The notes under the pieces: generated by a model
Databases searched by the model: none
Seen by the model: the letters and a program-made list of their open reading frames with translations, nothing else
Told to the model about the DNA's origin: nothing
Source: an uncultured bacterium
GTDB taxonomy: Bacteria; Cyanobacteriota; Vampirovibrionia; Gastranaerophilales; Gastranaerophilaceae
Assembly (NCBI GenBank): GCA_937894665.1
Contig: CALAWF010000182.1
Span: 1-6,501, forward strand
Reading direction: 5' to 3'
Length of the DNA stretch: 6,501 bases
Shown here: piece after piece, positions 1 through 6,333 of the stretch
How positions within the stretch are numbered: position 1 is the first letter of the stretch
Layout of the letters: each line of letters begins with the position of its first letter
Made by a program: the position numbers and the translations under genes

Positions 1-20
1 CCGAACCCCTTATCAAATTT

Positions 21-186
21 ACGTCATTCTGAGGGGCTAACAGTATAGTATGTAATATTATTTAGCAAATTTTCCCGAAGAATCTCTGACTTAGGCGTTC
101 AGATAGAGATTCTGAAATACCAAGTAGGAACAGAAAATTACGTTTCGATTTCTTCTCAACTTATTTTTAGTCAATTCAGAATGACA
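21..186. repeat. Palindromic interspersed repeat, copy A
   Basis: This non-coding element is bounded by an inverted pair: GTCATTCTGA at 23-32 and TCAGAATGAC at 176-185. A second inverted pair lies inside it, AGAATCTCT at 79-87 and AGAGATTCT at 105-113, forming a 9-bp stem with a 17-nt loop. The left arm (21-86) matches 6334-6399 in the same orientation with 7 mismatches in 66 and no gaps. The longest identical run is 23 bp (50-72 against 6363-6385). I recall intergenic repeats built on GTCATTCTGA...GAAGAATCT from many bacterial genomes, which fits a MITE-like or REP-like element. No open frame of note is inside it, so any mobility would depend on proteins encoded elsewhere. Confidence 0.75.
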
Positions 187-202
187 GTATGGTTTCTTTA
201 CG

Positions 203-236
203 TACTGTCAGAGCTCCTTCGCTCTGCTCAGGATGC
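203..236. repeat. Diverged fragment of the same palindromic repeat type
   Basis: TACTGTCA at 203-210 is the exact inverse of TGACAGTA at 182-189, which straddles the right end of copy A; the two can pair around a 13-nt loop. Next comes a perfect small hairpin, CAGAGC at 209-214 and GCTCTG at 221-226 with loop TCCTTC. The text CTCCTTCGCTCTGCTCAGGA resembles the common right arm of such repeats (CTTCGCT...CTCAGAATGAC), so this is probably a decayed second element abutting copy A. The hairpin has no T-tract, so I do not call it a terminator. Confidence 0.45.
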
Positions 237-256
237 GAATTAATTATGTATGTAAA

Positions 257-311
257 GAACTTATTTCCTTATTCCCTCTTCCTTATTTCCCTTCTAAAAA
301 CTTATAGACTT
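257..311. repeat. Pyrimidine-rich repeat, left copy (inverted relative to the right copy)
   Basis: Positions 257-293 are a run of T and C with few A, beginning GAACTTATT and ending TTTCCCTT. The reverse complement of 6270-6305 is nearly the same string over 36-37 nt. A second shared word, CTTATAGACTT at 301-311, occurs inverted at 6311-6321. The two modules are in a different order at the two ends, so this is not one clean inverted block. The repeat ends 14 nt before the -35 box of the pheT promoter. No coding potential is seen. Confidence 0.6.
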
Positions 312-324
312 TATCCCATAATAT

Positions 325-353
325 TTTACATCTTGCTTCTTTTGTAATAAAAT
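325..353 (+). promoter_or_regulatory. Sigma70-type promoter for pheT
   Basis: A -35 box TTTACA (325-330) and a -10 box TAAAAT (348-353) are separated by 17 bp; each differs from consensus at one base. Transcription would start near 360, giving a leader of about 33 nt. That is too short for a T-box or attenuator of the kind that often controls tRNA synthetase genes, so the sequence shows no amino-acid-responsive control here. Confidence 0.6.
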
Positions 354-392
354 AATGGCACAGATTGTAATTGAATTAAGAGGAAAAAATAA

Positions 393-2873
393 ATGCAAGT
401 ATCATTAAATTGGTTGAACGAATTCGTAGATTTATCAAATGTTGAAGCAACTCAAATTGCTCATGAATTAACAATGAGTGGTCTTGAGGTTGAAGCTATT
501 GAAGATGTTAAACCAAGTTTTACAAATATAAAAACTGTTAAAATCGAAAAAATTGATGCTCATCCAAATTCAGATAGACTTCACCTTGTTACTGTGAATA
601 CAGGTTCAGGATTGAAAACAGTTGTTTGTGGAGCTCAAAATATTCAGGTAGGTCAAGTTGTTCCTTATGCAAGTGTTGGTTCTCAAGTTTTGGATAGAAA
701 AACAGGAGAAATGTTTACTTTGACTCCTGCGGTTATTCGTGGAGTTGAATCTCAAGGAATGTTATGTTCTGCTGATGAGTTGGGCGTTTCTGAGAGAAAT
801 TACCAAGAAGAAGATGGTATTTTGATTTTGAATAGAATTTTTCCGGATGTTCAATTAGGACAGGATGTTAAAGATGTATTGGGATTTGAAAAGGATACAG
901 TTATTGATGTTGCTCCAACAGCTAATAGAGGAGATCAAATGTCAGTTATCGGTGTTGCAAGAGAATTGAGTTCTTTATTCAATACCCCTTTAAAATTTAA
1001 TCCTGTTGAATGTACAAAAGATTTAACTACTGATAAATTTAAAGTTGAAATTAAAGATAAAGATGTTTGTAAATATTATTCAATCGCACTTTTGAAGAAT
1101 ATTAAAATTAAATCTTCTCCGGATTGGATGCAAAAAAGATTGATTGCATCAGGTGTTCGTGCAATTAACAATGTTGTTGATATTACAAACTATGTAATGC
1201 TTGAATATGGTTGTCCTCTTCACGCATTTGATGCTGACAAATTGGATGGTTATTTGTGTGTAAGAAGAGCTGAAGAAGGCGAAAAAATTGTTACTCTTGA
1301 TGAAGTTGAAAGAACATTAACAACTGATTCTGTATTGATTGCAACAAAAGATAAAGGTGTTTGCTTAGGTGGTGTATTTGGTGGTGCTAATTCTGAAATC
1401 GATGATAATACAACATCTTTGGCATTGGAAGCTGCATATTTTACTCCTGCAACAAACAGAAAATCAGCAAGAAGTGCTGGTTACAGAAGTGAAGCAAGTG
1501 CAAGATTTGAACGTGGTATTGATATTGAGGCTGTAAAACCTGCTTTGATGCGTGCAATGCAATTGTTGGTTGAATATGCAGATGCAGAGGTTGTTGGAGT
1601 TGTTGAAGATGGTGAAAATAAACTTGAACCAATCGAAATTACTCTTCGTTATCCGCAGATTAAGAGAATGTTGGGTTGCGAAATCGCTTCTGATAGATGT
1701 GATAATATTTTAGAAAACTTAGGATTTAAAAAACTTGGCGGAAATGCTGCTGCTGCAAAATTCTTAGTTCCAAGTTTCAGAGCTTATGATGTTACAAGAG
1801 AAATTGACTTGATTGAAGAAATTGCAAGAATTAACGGTTACGATAAAATTTCTCCAACCTTACCTGCTAAAGCACAAACTCCAACAATTACTTTGGAAGA
1901 AAAAGTTATTAAAAGAATCCACGAATTGTTGTTGTCAGCCGGTTTAAACGAAATTCAAACAAGTTCTCTTATTGGTAAACCAATGCTTGACAAGTTCAAA
2001 ATTGACTATGATGATGAAAACGCCGTAAAAGTTTTGAATGCTGCAAGTGAAGATTATTCAATGTTGCGTCAAACATTATCAGCAAGTGTTTTGAATTGTA
2101 TGAAATATAATTTTGATAACGGTCAAAAGAATTTCTGGGCATACGAAATTGGTAAGACTTATATCAAAACAGCTCCAGCGGATGAAAAGAATACTGGAGT
2201 AAAAGAAACAAGAGTTTTGGAAGGTGTCTTAACCGGCGAAGTTCAAAATTCAAAATGGCAGGTAAAAACTTCAAGCGATTTCTATACTGTTAAAGGTATT
2301 ATGGAAAATATCTTTAATGACTTAGAAGTTTCAAGAAGAATTAAACTTGCACCATTAGAAGAAACCGAACTATCTAAAGATAATAAAATTCTTCATCCAT
2401 ATAGAACTGCTGTTGTGATGTTGTTAGGCAAAAAGCCTCAACCAATCGGTTATTTCGGACAAGTTCATCCAACTTTGATTGACAAGTTGAAATTGAACCA
2501 AGATGCGTTCTTATTTAATTTGAATTTAACAGAACTTATTTCTGCTGTTAAAGAAACTGTTCCAAGATTTAAACATCTTCCACAGTTCCCGGAAGTAAGA
2601 CGTGATATTGCATTTATTATAAATGATGATGTTACATTTGATGATATTCAAAAGGTTATCAAAAGTTCTGTAAAACAAAATATCTTCAAAGGTTCAGAAA
2701 TCTTTGATGTTTACCAAGGTGAACATGTTGAAGACGGATTCAAGAGTGTTGCTTTCAGAATTAAAATGCAAGACGAAAATGCAACTTTGACAGACGAAAT
2801 TATTGAACAACAAATGACTTCTGTTCGAGAAAAATTACAAAAAACTTACGCTCAAATTTCATTCAGGGAGTAA
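393..2873 (+). CDS. pheT: Phenylalanine--tRNA ligase beta subunit
   Basis: This is the beta chain of the cytoplasmic alpha2-beta2 enzyme that joins phenylalanine to tRNA-Phe using ATP. Beta holds the editing site and tRNA contacts; alpha (PheS) holds the active site. At 826 aa it is the full-length long form (E. coli is about 795). The N-terminal MQVSLNWLNEFVDL and an EMAP-type OB fold (about 41-150, HPNSDRLHL, VVCGAQN, GMLCSADELGV) are typical. The B3/B4 editing region begins near 229 and includes NNVVDITNYVMLEYG and PLHAFD. The B5 domain starts near 413 and the motif DLIEEIARINGYD lies near 472-484. A ferredoxin-fold anticodon-binding domain (about 725-825) opens with LPQFPEVRRDIAFI. The start is supported by AGAGG at 379-383, 9 nt upstream. 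pheS is not next to it within this window. No truncation or frameshift is seen. Confidence 0.98.
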   Translation: MQVSLNWLNEFVDLSNVEATQIAHELTMSGLEVEAIEDVKPSFTNIKTVKIEKIDAHPNSDRLHLVTVNTGSGLKTVVCGAQNIQVGQVVPYASVGSQVLDRKTGEMFTLTPAVIRGVESQGMLCSADELGVSERNYQEEDGILILNRIFPDVQLGQDVKDVLGFEKDTVIDVAPTANRGDQMSVIGVARELSSLFNTPLKFNPVECTKDLTTDKFKVEIKDKDVCKYYSIALLKNIKIKSSPDWMQKRLIASGVRAINNVVDITNYVMLEYGCPLHAFDADKLDGYLCVRRAEEGEKIVTLDEVERTLTTDSVLIATKDKGVCLGGVFGGANSEIDDNTTSLALEAAYFTPATNRKSARSAGYRSEASARFERGIDIEAVKPALMRAMQLLVEYADAEVVGVVEDGENKLEPIEITLRYPQIKRMLGCEIASDRCDNILENLGFKKLGGNAAAAKFLVPSFRAYDVTREIDLIEEIARINGYDKISPTLPAKAQTPTITLEEKVIKRIHELLLSAGLNEIQTSSLIGKPMLDKFKIDYDDENAVKVLNAASEDYSMLRQTLSASVLNCMKYNFDNGQKNFWAYEIGKTYIKTAPADEKNTGVKETRVLEGVLTGEVQNSKWQVKTSSDFYTVKGIMENIFNDLEVSRRIKLAPLEETELSKDNKILHPYRTAVVMLLGKKPQPIGYFGQVHPTLIDKLKLNQDAFLFNLNLTELISAVKETVPRFKHLPQFPEVRRDIAFIINDDVTFDDIQKVIKSSVKQNIFKGSEIFDVYQGEHVEDGFKSVAFRIKMQDENATLTDEIIEQQMTSVREKLQKTYAQISFRE
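2865..2870 (+). promoter_or_regulatory. Ribosome binding site inside the pheT 3' end
   Basis: AGGGAG lies in the last codons of pheT, 7 nt before ATG 2878 and 10 nt before ATG 2881. Ribosomes terminating at the pheT stop (2871-2873) would sit over it, so translation of the next gene is probably coupled to pheT. Spacing allows either of the two tandem ATG codons to be the start. Confidence 0.7.
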
Positions 2874-2877
2874 TTTT

Positions 2878-3543
2878 ATGATGAAAAAATTATTAGTATC
2901 ATTGTTATTTGTTTTAGCAGTGTTATTTGGCTGTAGCTATGGAGAATCAGTATTGGCAAAAGATGTGCTTCCAATCGGTCCAAATATTGTTACAGTTAGA
3001 ACTGTAGGTCTATATCAAGTTAGCGACGACGTTACTATTTATAAAGAGCCTCATGATGATTCTATGATTTTGTATCGAGTAAGATGGAATAATGATGAAT
3101 TTTTCCCAGAAAATATTGGTGCTGAAAAATTTTTCACAGTTTTTTTGCCTGAAAAAGAGTTAGCATTGGTTAACGTTGTTGATGTTACGGATGATTGGGT
3201 TGAAATTGTTTATGACAATTCAAATGGAAAAACTGGTTGGATTAAAAAAGATGACCCGTACAAATTTATGACTTGGATTAATTTCTATAATACTTATGGA
3301 AAAAAATATGGTTTGAGAATGTTGAAAAGTGTTCCTGCTGTTTGCAAGGATGTAAAATCTGCTCCGGAGGATACGGCTAAAACTCTTTCAACAATTAATA
3401 TGCCTCAAAAAATTAATCTAAATGTAATCCGTGGTAATTGGGCTTTGGTAAGTGTGCTGGATTTGGATAGATTACCAAAAACCGGTTATATCAGATGGCG
3501 TTCAGATGACGGTGTAAGATATTATTTCCCAGAGGTTAAATAG
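2878..3543 (+). CDS. Exported protein with two bacterial SH3-like (SH3b) domains
   Basis: A 221-aa secreted or surface protein of unknown specific role. The N-terminus (MMKKLLVSLLFVLAVLFGC) is a signal peptide: two lysines, then a hydrophobic core to residue 18. Cys19 after LFG could be a lipobox, but Phe at -2 is unusual; cleavage after VLA27 is the alternative. The mature part shows two SH3b-like units. The first (about 40-125) ends in DDWVEIV...GKTGWIKKDD with Trp107 and Trp121. The second (about 150-212) ends in RGNWALVSV...KTGYIRWRSDDG with Trp188. SH3b domains often bind peptidoglycan or act as accessory domains of envelope proteins; no catalytic domain is present, so envelope binding is inference. 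It starts 4 nt after pheT and precedes a terminator, so it is the last gene of that operon. The stop is TAG. Confidence 0.8.
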   Translation: MMKKLLVSLLFVLAVLFGCSYGESVLAKDVLPIGPNIVTVRTVGLYQVSDDVTIYKEPHDDSMILYRVRWNNDEFFPENIGAEKFFTVFLPEKELALVNVVDVTDDWVEIVYDNSNGKTGWIKKDDPYKFMTWINFYNTYGKKYGLRMLKSVPAVCKDVKSAPEDTAKTLSTINMPQKINLNVIRGNWALVSVLDLDRLPKTGYIRWRSDDGVRYYFPEVK

Positions 3544-3561
3544 ATATATTTAATAAGACTT

Positions 3562-3609
3562 AAAAGGGCTGTATTTGTGCATTCTGGCATGGTGCAGTCC
3601 TTTTTTATT
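3562..3609 (+). terminator. Rho-independent terminator after the pheT operon
   Basis: The arms AAAAGGGCTGTATT (3562-3575) and GGTGCAGTCCTTTT (3591-3604) pair over 14 positions including a few G-U pairs. A short inner TGC/GCA pairing may extend the stem. A T-rich run (3601-3608) overlaps and follows the 3' arm. It lies 19 nt after the stop of the SH3b gene and separates it from the next gene. Confidence 0.85.
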
Positions 3610-3626
3610 GCTTAAGGGAAAGAGTT

Positions 3627-3653
3627 TTAACAATTTGTAAAATCATGTAAAAT
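3627..3653 (+). promoter_or_regulatory. Weak candidate promoter for the 824-aa gene
   Basis: TTAACA (3627-3632) and TAAAAT (3648-3653) resemble -35 and -10 boxes, each one base off consensus, but the 15-bp spacer is short. The -10 matches the one before pheT. A start near 3660 would precede all plausible start codons of the next gene. The terminator at 3562-3609 makes a promoter somewhere in 3610-3710 necessary. A second -10-like word, TATTAT (3682-3687), has no matching -35. Confidence 0.35.
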
Positions 3654-3689
3654 TTTAGCAAAAAATACTTGTGTTTTGTTTTATTATGA

Positions 3690-6164
3690 ATGAAAATACA
3701 TGAAAAACGGATGTGTGGAATGATAGTAAATAGTGCAACAAATTTTCGAATAGATAAAAGACGACATAAAGAGGAATTATTGTCCCCTCAAAATGAGAGT
3801 CAATTTTATTCCCCAAATTTTCAATCACAATACAGTTATCGAGATATTAAGAGACCTTTAAAAACTAATCCTCAGGATTTGAGTTTTAAAGGTCTTTCTT
3901 TAGGAATGTATAAAAGATTAGACAAAGTTTATTCAAAATCAGAGTTTGAAAAATTTGCAGATGAATATCTTGGCAAAATGGGGCGTGAACTTTTAGAAGA
4001 TATTACGGTTAAAAATAAAGCTAGAACAAGCAATTTAATTAAAATTGACCCAAATGACCCAGATAAAATTATTGTTAGTAAAAAAACAATTCCTCATTTG
4101 GCTTGGGATGGTATTATTTATCCGTTCAAAATCCTTCCAGGGGATTTGTTGAATGGTACAGTTGAACTTTTGGGCAAAGTTCCTGGGTTAAAAGATTGGT
4201 CTGCAAAAACTTTAGAAAAATCTTTCTTCAAAAATATTAGACAACGTTCAAAAATTGATTCAAAAATAAATTCTCTTACAGGGTTGTTAACTTATAGAGA
4301 TGTAAAATTAAAAGAAGCAGAAAGCTCTTTAGCTAAAAAATTAGGAAAAGAAGTTAAAGATTTAACAACAGAAGAATTAGCACAAGCAAAAGCTAATGCT
4401 GATGAAAAAATGGAATCTAACCTTTTCCAAACATTCTTAAAACAGTTTGACCCAAAATCAGGAAACTATGATACAAAACACGAAAGAGCTTTGAATAGAT
4501 TAGTTTCTGGTTTGCCACCGGCAATTTTCTTGGCAAACGATGCTTACAACTTGTCAAGAATGATGGATGATGATCCAAAGGCTGCAACAAAAGAACAAAA
4601 AACAAGATTTAAACAAGAAACAAGCAGAATTTTAACAAGTGGTTACTTGACTTTGATTACGATGGGTGCTTTCCAAAAATTCATCAATAAATCAAAAGCG
4701 GGTATTGTATTAACTACTGGTATAACAGTTCTTGTAACTGAAATGTTCTCTCGTTTATCTAACGGAAAACATATCTTCAGATTATCTCCAGAAGAAGCAA
4801 GAAAAGAAAATGAACAAAATCATGCTCCTGAAGCAAAAATTAAACCAACTGAAGAGAAAAAACAAATTTCATCTACAGGAAAACTTGATTCATCAAATAA
4901 ACCAAAGGAACAACAAAAACCATTATTATCTTTTGATACAGTGATGAAAGCATCTGCGGTTATTCTTGCAGCCGGCTATGGAATTAAAGGCTTTAAACAT
5001 ATTCCTGCAATCAAAAATATGGCATTGAAATATTTTGAAAATATGAAAGCAAATAACCCTGAAAAATTTGCAAAATTAGGAATAGGCGATGTAAATGCAG
5101 AAAATGCAGTAAAAACTTTTGAAAGCAAAGTTTTATATAGACCTTTTACAAGTGCTTACAAAAACTTAACTTCTCAACAATTCCATGTAGAACCAGAAAA
5201 ATTTGATGAAGTAATTAAGGTTCTAAAAGAATATGATCCAAAATTCGCAGCAATGTACGAAAGAATTGGAAAATCTGCAACTAAAACAATTGATGGCAAA
5301 ACATTTATTGACTTAGGAACTAAAGATAAAAAAGTTAAACCGTTGGTTAACTTCGTGATTGCACCGTTCAAATTTATGTGGAATACAATTACACTTCCAT
5401 ATTGGATGGTTGATGAAAAATTGATGGGTGTATTCAGAAAAGCAAAACCTAAAACACCTGCAAAAGATATTGATGCTTTAGCTAAGAGTTTCGATAGAAT
5501 TTGTAACCAAGCGTTGAAGAAAAATCTTGATAAAGAAAAATTCCACGATTATTTACAAGTTAATTTCTTGAAGGCATTCAACTTAGATTCATTGTCTAGT
5601 GTATCTAACGCAGAACTTTCAAACTTGGCAAAAACAGCGGCGTCAATTGCAACTATTTGGTTCTTAATGACAGATAACTACAATATGGTTATGTTGAAAT
5701 CAAATGGTAACGATAAAGAAGGTGCAAATACTAAATTTAAAGAAAGATTTGTACAAGAAGGTTCAAGATTGTTCTACCAAACATTGTTGATTGACTTGTT
5801 CAACTCTACATTCAGAAATCAATATAACTCATCATTACTAGGAATGAGCTGGGTAACATTGGTTGATACAACATTGGGTGAAATGTTGACAAGGTCATCT
5901 GTTGGAACCCCAATCAAACCTCATACAAGAGATGAATTGATTGAAATTGAAACTGAACAAAATAATTCAACCGGATTTAAGAAAAAATATTATAACTTTA
6001 TGCAACGATTGACCGGTAAGCGTTCAATCAAATCATACGAAGTTGCTCCAAAGGGAGCTAATTCAACAACAGCTCCTGCTTCAGTAGCACCTGTTGCAAC
6101 TTCAATTCCATCATTGAATGGTAATTCAGAAATGCTTGAATCAATAATTAAAAAACAAGCTTAA
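3690..6164 (+). CDS. Large membrane-associated protein of unknown function with an internally duplicated domain
   Basis: I do not recognise this 824-aa protein. Residues 1-60 are polar and probably disordered, ending in LSFKGLS (64-70); I recall short FKG motifs near the N-termini of other Gastranaerophilales proteins, but cannot confirm this. No signal peptide is visible. Hydrophobic segments lie near 279-292, 314-328, 335-350, 417-433, 553-570, 647-660, 694-706 and 720-733; most contain polar residues, so the number of true membrane spans is uncertain. Two diverged copies of one domain occur (about 135-376 and 551-757). Copy 1 carries an extra Lys/Glu-rich helical stretch of about 36 residues near 200-240. 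A Lys/Glu/Pro/Gln-rich linker spans about 370-412. The C-terminus is an Ala/Pro/Ser/Thr tail. The start is uncertain: ATG 3690 has no ribosome binding site, and Met8 (3711) or Met11 (3720, preceded by GTGGA) may be used. The gene is monocistronic, between two terminators. Confidence 0.85.
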   Translation: MKIHEKRMCGMIVNSATNFRIDKRRHKEELLSPQNESQFYSPNFQSQYSYRDIKRPLKTNPQDLSFKGLSLGMYKRLDKVYSKSEFEKFADEYLGKMGRELLEDITVKNKARTSNLIKIDPNDPDKIIVSKKTIPHLAWDGIIYPFKILPGDLLNGTVELLGKVPGLKDWSAKTLEKSFFKNIRQRSKIDSKINSLTGLLTYRDVKLKEAESSLAKKLGKEVKDLTTEELAQAKANADEKMESNLFQTFLKQFDPKSGNYDTKHERALNRLVSGLPPAIFLANDAYNLSRMMDDDPKAATKEQKTRFKQETSRILTSGYLTLITMGAFQKFINKSKAGIVLTTGITVLVTEMFSRLSNGKHIFRLSPEEARKENEQNHAPEAKIKPTEEKKQISSTGKLDSSNKPKEQQKPLLSFDTVMKASAVILAAGYGIKGFKHIPAIKNMALKYFENMKANNPEKFAKLGIGDVNAENAVKTFESKVLYRPFTSAYKNLTSQQFHVEPEKFDEVIKVLKEYDPKFAAMYERIGKSATKTIDGKTFIDLGTKDKKVKPLVNFVIAPFKFMWNTITLPYWMVDEKLMGVFRKAKPKTPAKDIDALAKSFDRICNQALKKNLDKEKFHDYLQVNFLKAFNLDSLSSVSNAELSNLAKTAASIATIWFLMTDNYNMVMLKSNGNDKEGANTKFKERFVQEGSRLFYQTLLIDLFNSTFRNQYNSSLLGMSWVTLVDTTLGEMLTRSSVGTPIKPHTRDELIEIETEQNNSTGFKKKYYNFMQRLTGKRSIKSYEVAPKGANSTTAPASVAPVATSIPSLNGNSEMLESIIKKQA
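3850..3897 (+). other. Long hairpin inside the 5' coding region
   Basis: AGACCTTTAAAA (3852-3863) and TTTTAAAGGTCT (3884-3895) are perfectly inverted; one A-T and one G-T pair extend the stem to 14 bp (3850-3863 with 3884-3897). Within the loop, CT (3865-3866) can pair with AG (3882-3883), and AATCC (3867-3871) pairs with GGATT (3875-3879) around TCA. This gives about 21 pairs with only a one-base and a two-base bulge. The hairpin covers codons for residues about 54-70, including SFKG, and is followed by TTTCTTT. It may be a chance fold, an RNA control element or an in-frame palindromic insertion. Confidence 0.55.
4092..4817 (+). repeat. Internal protein repeat, copy 1 (residues 135-376)
   Basis: This is the first copy of the domain duplicated within the 824-aa protein. 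Landmarks are PFK (145-147), FLANDAYN (280-287), KTRFKQETSR (304-313) and EMFSRLSNG (351-359). Each has a counterpart in copy 2. It is longer than copy 2 by about 36 residues, which fall in a Lys/Glu-rich, probably helical stretch around 200-240. Confidence 0.7.
5340..5960 (+). repeat. Internal protein repeat, copy 2 (residues 551-757)
   Basis: This is the second copy of the duplicated domain. Landmarks are PFK (559-561), FLMTDNYN (658-665), KERFVQEGSR (684-693) and EMLTRSSVG (731-739). From 304/684 to 359/739 the two copies align without a gap at a constant offset of 380. The KxRFxQExSR block shares 7 of 10 residues. The DNA of the two copies is not obviously alike, so the duplication is old. 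Confidence 0.7.
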
Positions 6165-6210
6165 TCAAATAAAAACTTTGGAGTTATATGTTCGGTTAAT
6201 GAAATTTATT

Positions 6211-6246
6211 AAGGTTAGAGAGTATAAAATTCTAACCTTTTTTATT
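6211..6246 (+). terminator. Rho-independent terminator after the 824-aa gene
   Basis: AAGGTTAGA (6211-6219) pairs perfectly with TCTAACCTT (6231-6239) over 9 bp around an 11-nt loop, followed by a T-rich run (6238-6246). It lies 46 nt after the stop codon; nothing else is seen between them. Confidence 0.85.
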
Positions 6247-6269
6247 CTTGATGTCGATAAGTCATTTAT

Positions 6270-6321
6270 AAGGGAAAAGGAAGAAGGGAATAGGGGAATA
6301 AGTTCAATAAAAGTCTATAAG
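6270..6321. repeat. Purine-rich repeat, right copy (inverted relative to the left copy)
   Basis: Positions 6270-6305 are a run of A and G from AAGGGAAAAGG to AATAAGTTC; the reverse complement closely matches 257-293. AAGTCTATAAG at 6311-6321 is the exact inverse of 301-311. Only a few bases separate the two modules at each end of the window, but their relative order differs. It starts 24 bases after the terminator. Confidence 0.6.
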
Positions 6322-6333
6322 TTCGTTACGGTT

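Noticed and set aside
209..226. Hairpin CAGAGC/GCTCTG as terminator of a gene left of the window
   Set aside because: The stem is only 6 bp and no T-tract follows; it is better explained as part of a decayed repeat.
1..392. CRISPR array, tRNA, riboswitch or protein gene in the left non-coding stretch
   Set aside because: The repeats are not regularly spaced, no cloverleaf or T-box features are seen, and no open frame of note is present.
355..408. Possible 17-codon leader peptide overlapping the pheT start
   Set aside because: It has no ribosome binding site, no Phe codons, and its ATG lies upstream of the transcription start predicted from the promoter at 325-353.
1441..1632. Minus-strand open frame within pheT
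   Set aside because: It lies entirely inside well-conserved pheT sequence, and its product is low-complexity (Gln, His, Leu) as expected of an antisense shadow. The minus-strand frames at 4417-4605 and 5174-5371 inside the orphan gene are rejected for the same reason.
2878..2943. Firm lipoprotein call for the SH3b protein
   Set aside because: Cys19 follows LFG, but Phe at -2 is outside the usual lipobox, and a signal peptidase I site after VLA27 is equally plausible.
3682..3687. TATTAT as the -10 box of the orphan gene
   Set aside because: No -35-like hexamer lies 15-19 bases upstream and there is no extended -10 TG at the right place. It remains possible only if the start is 3711 or 3720.
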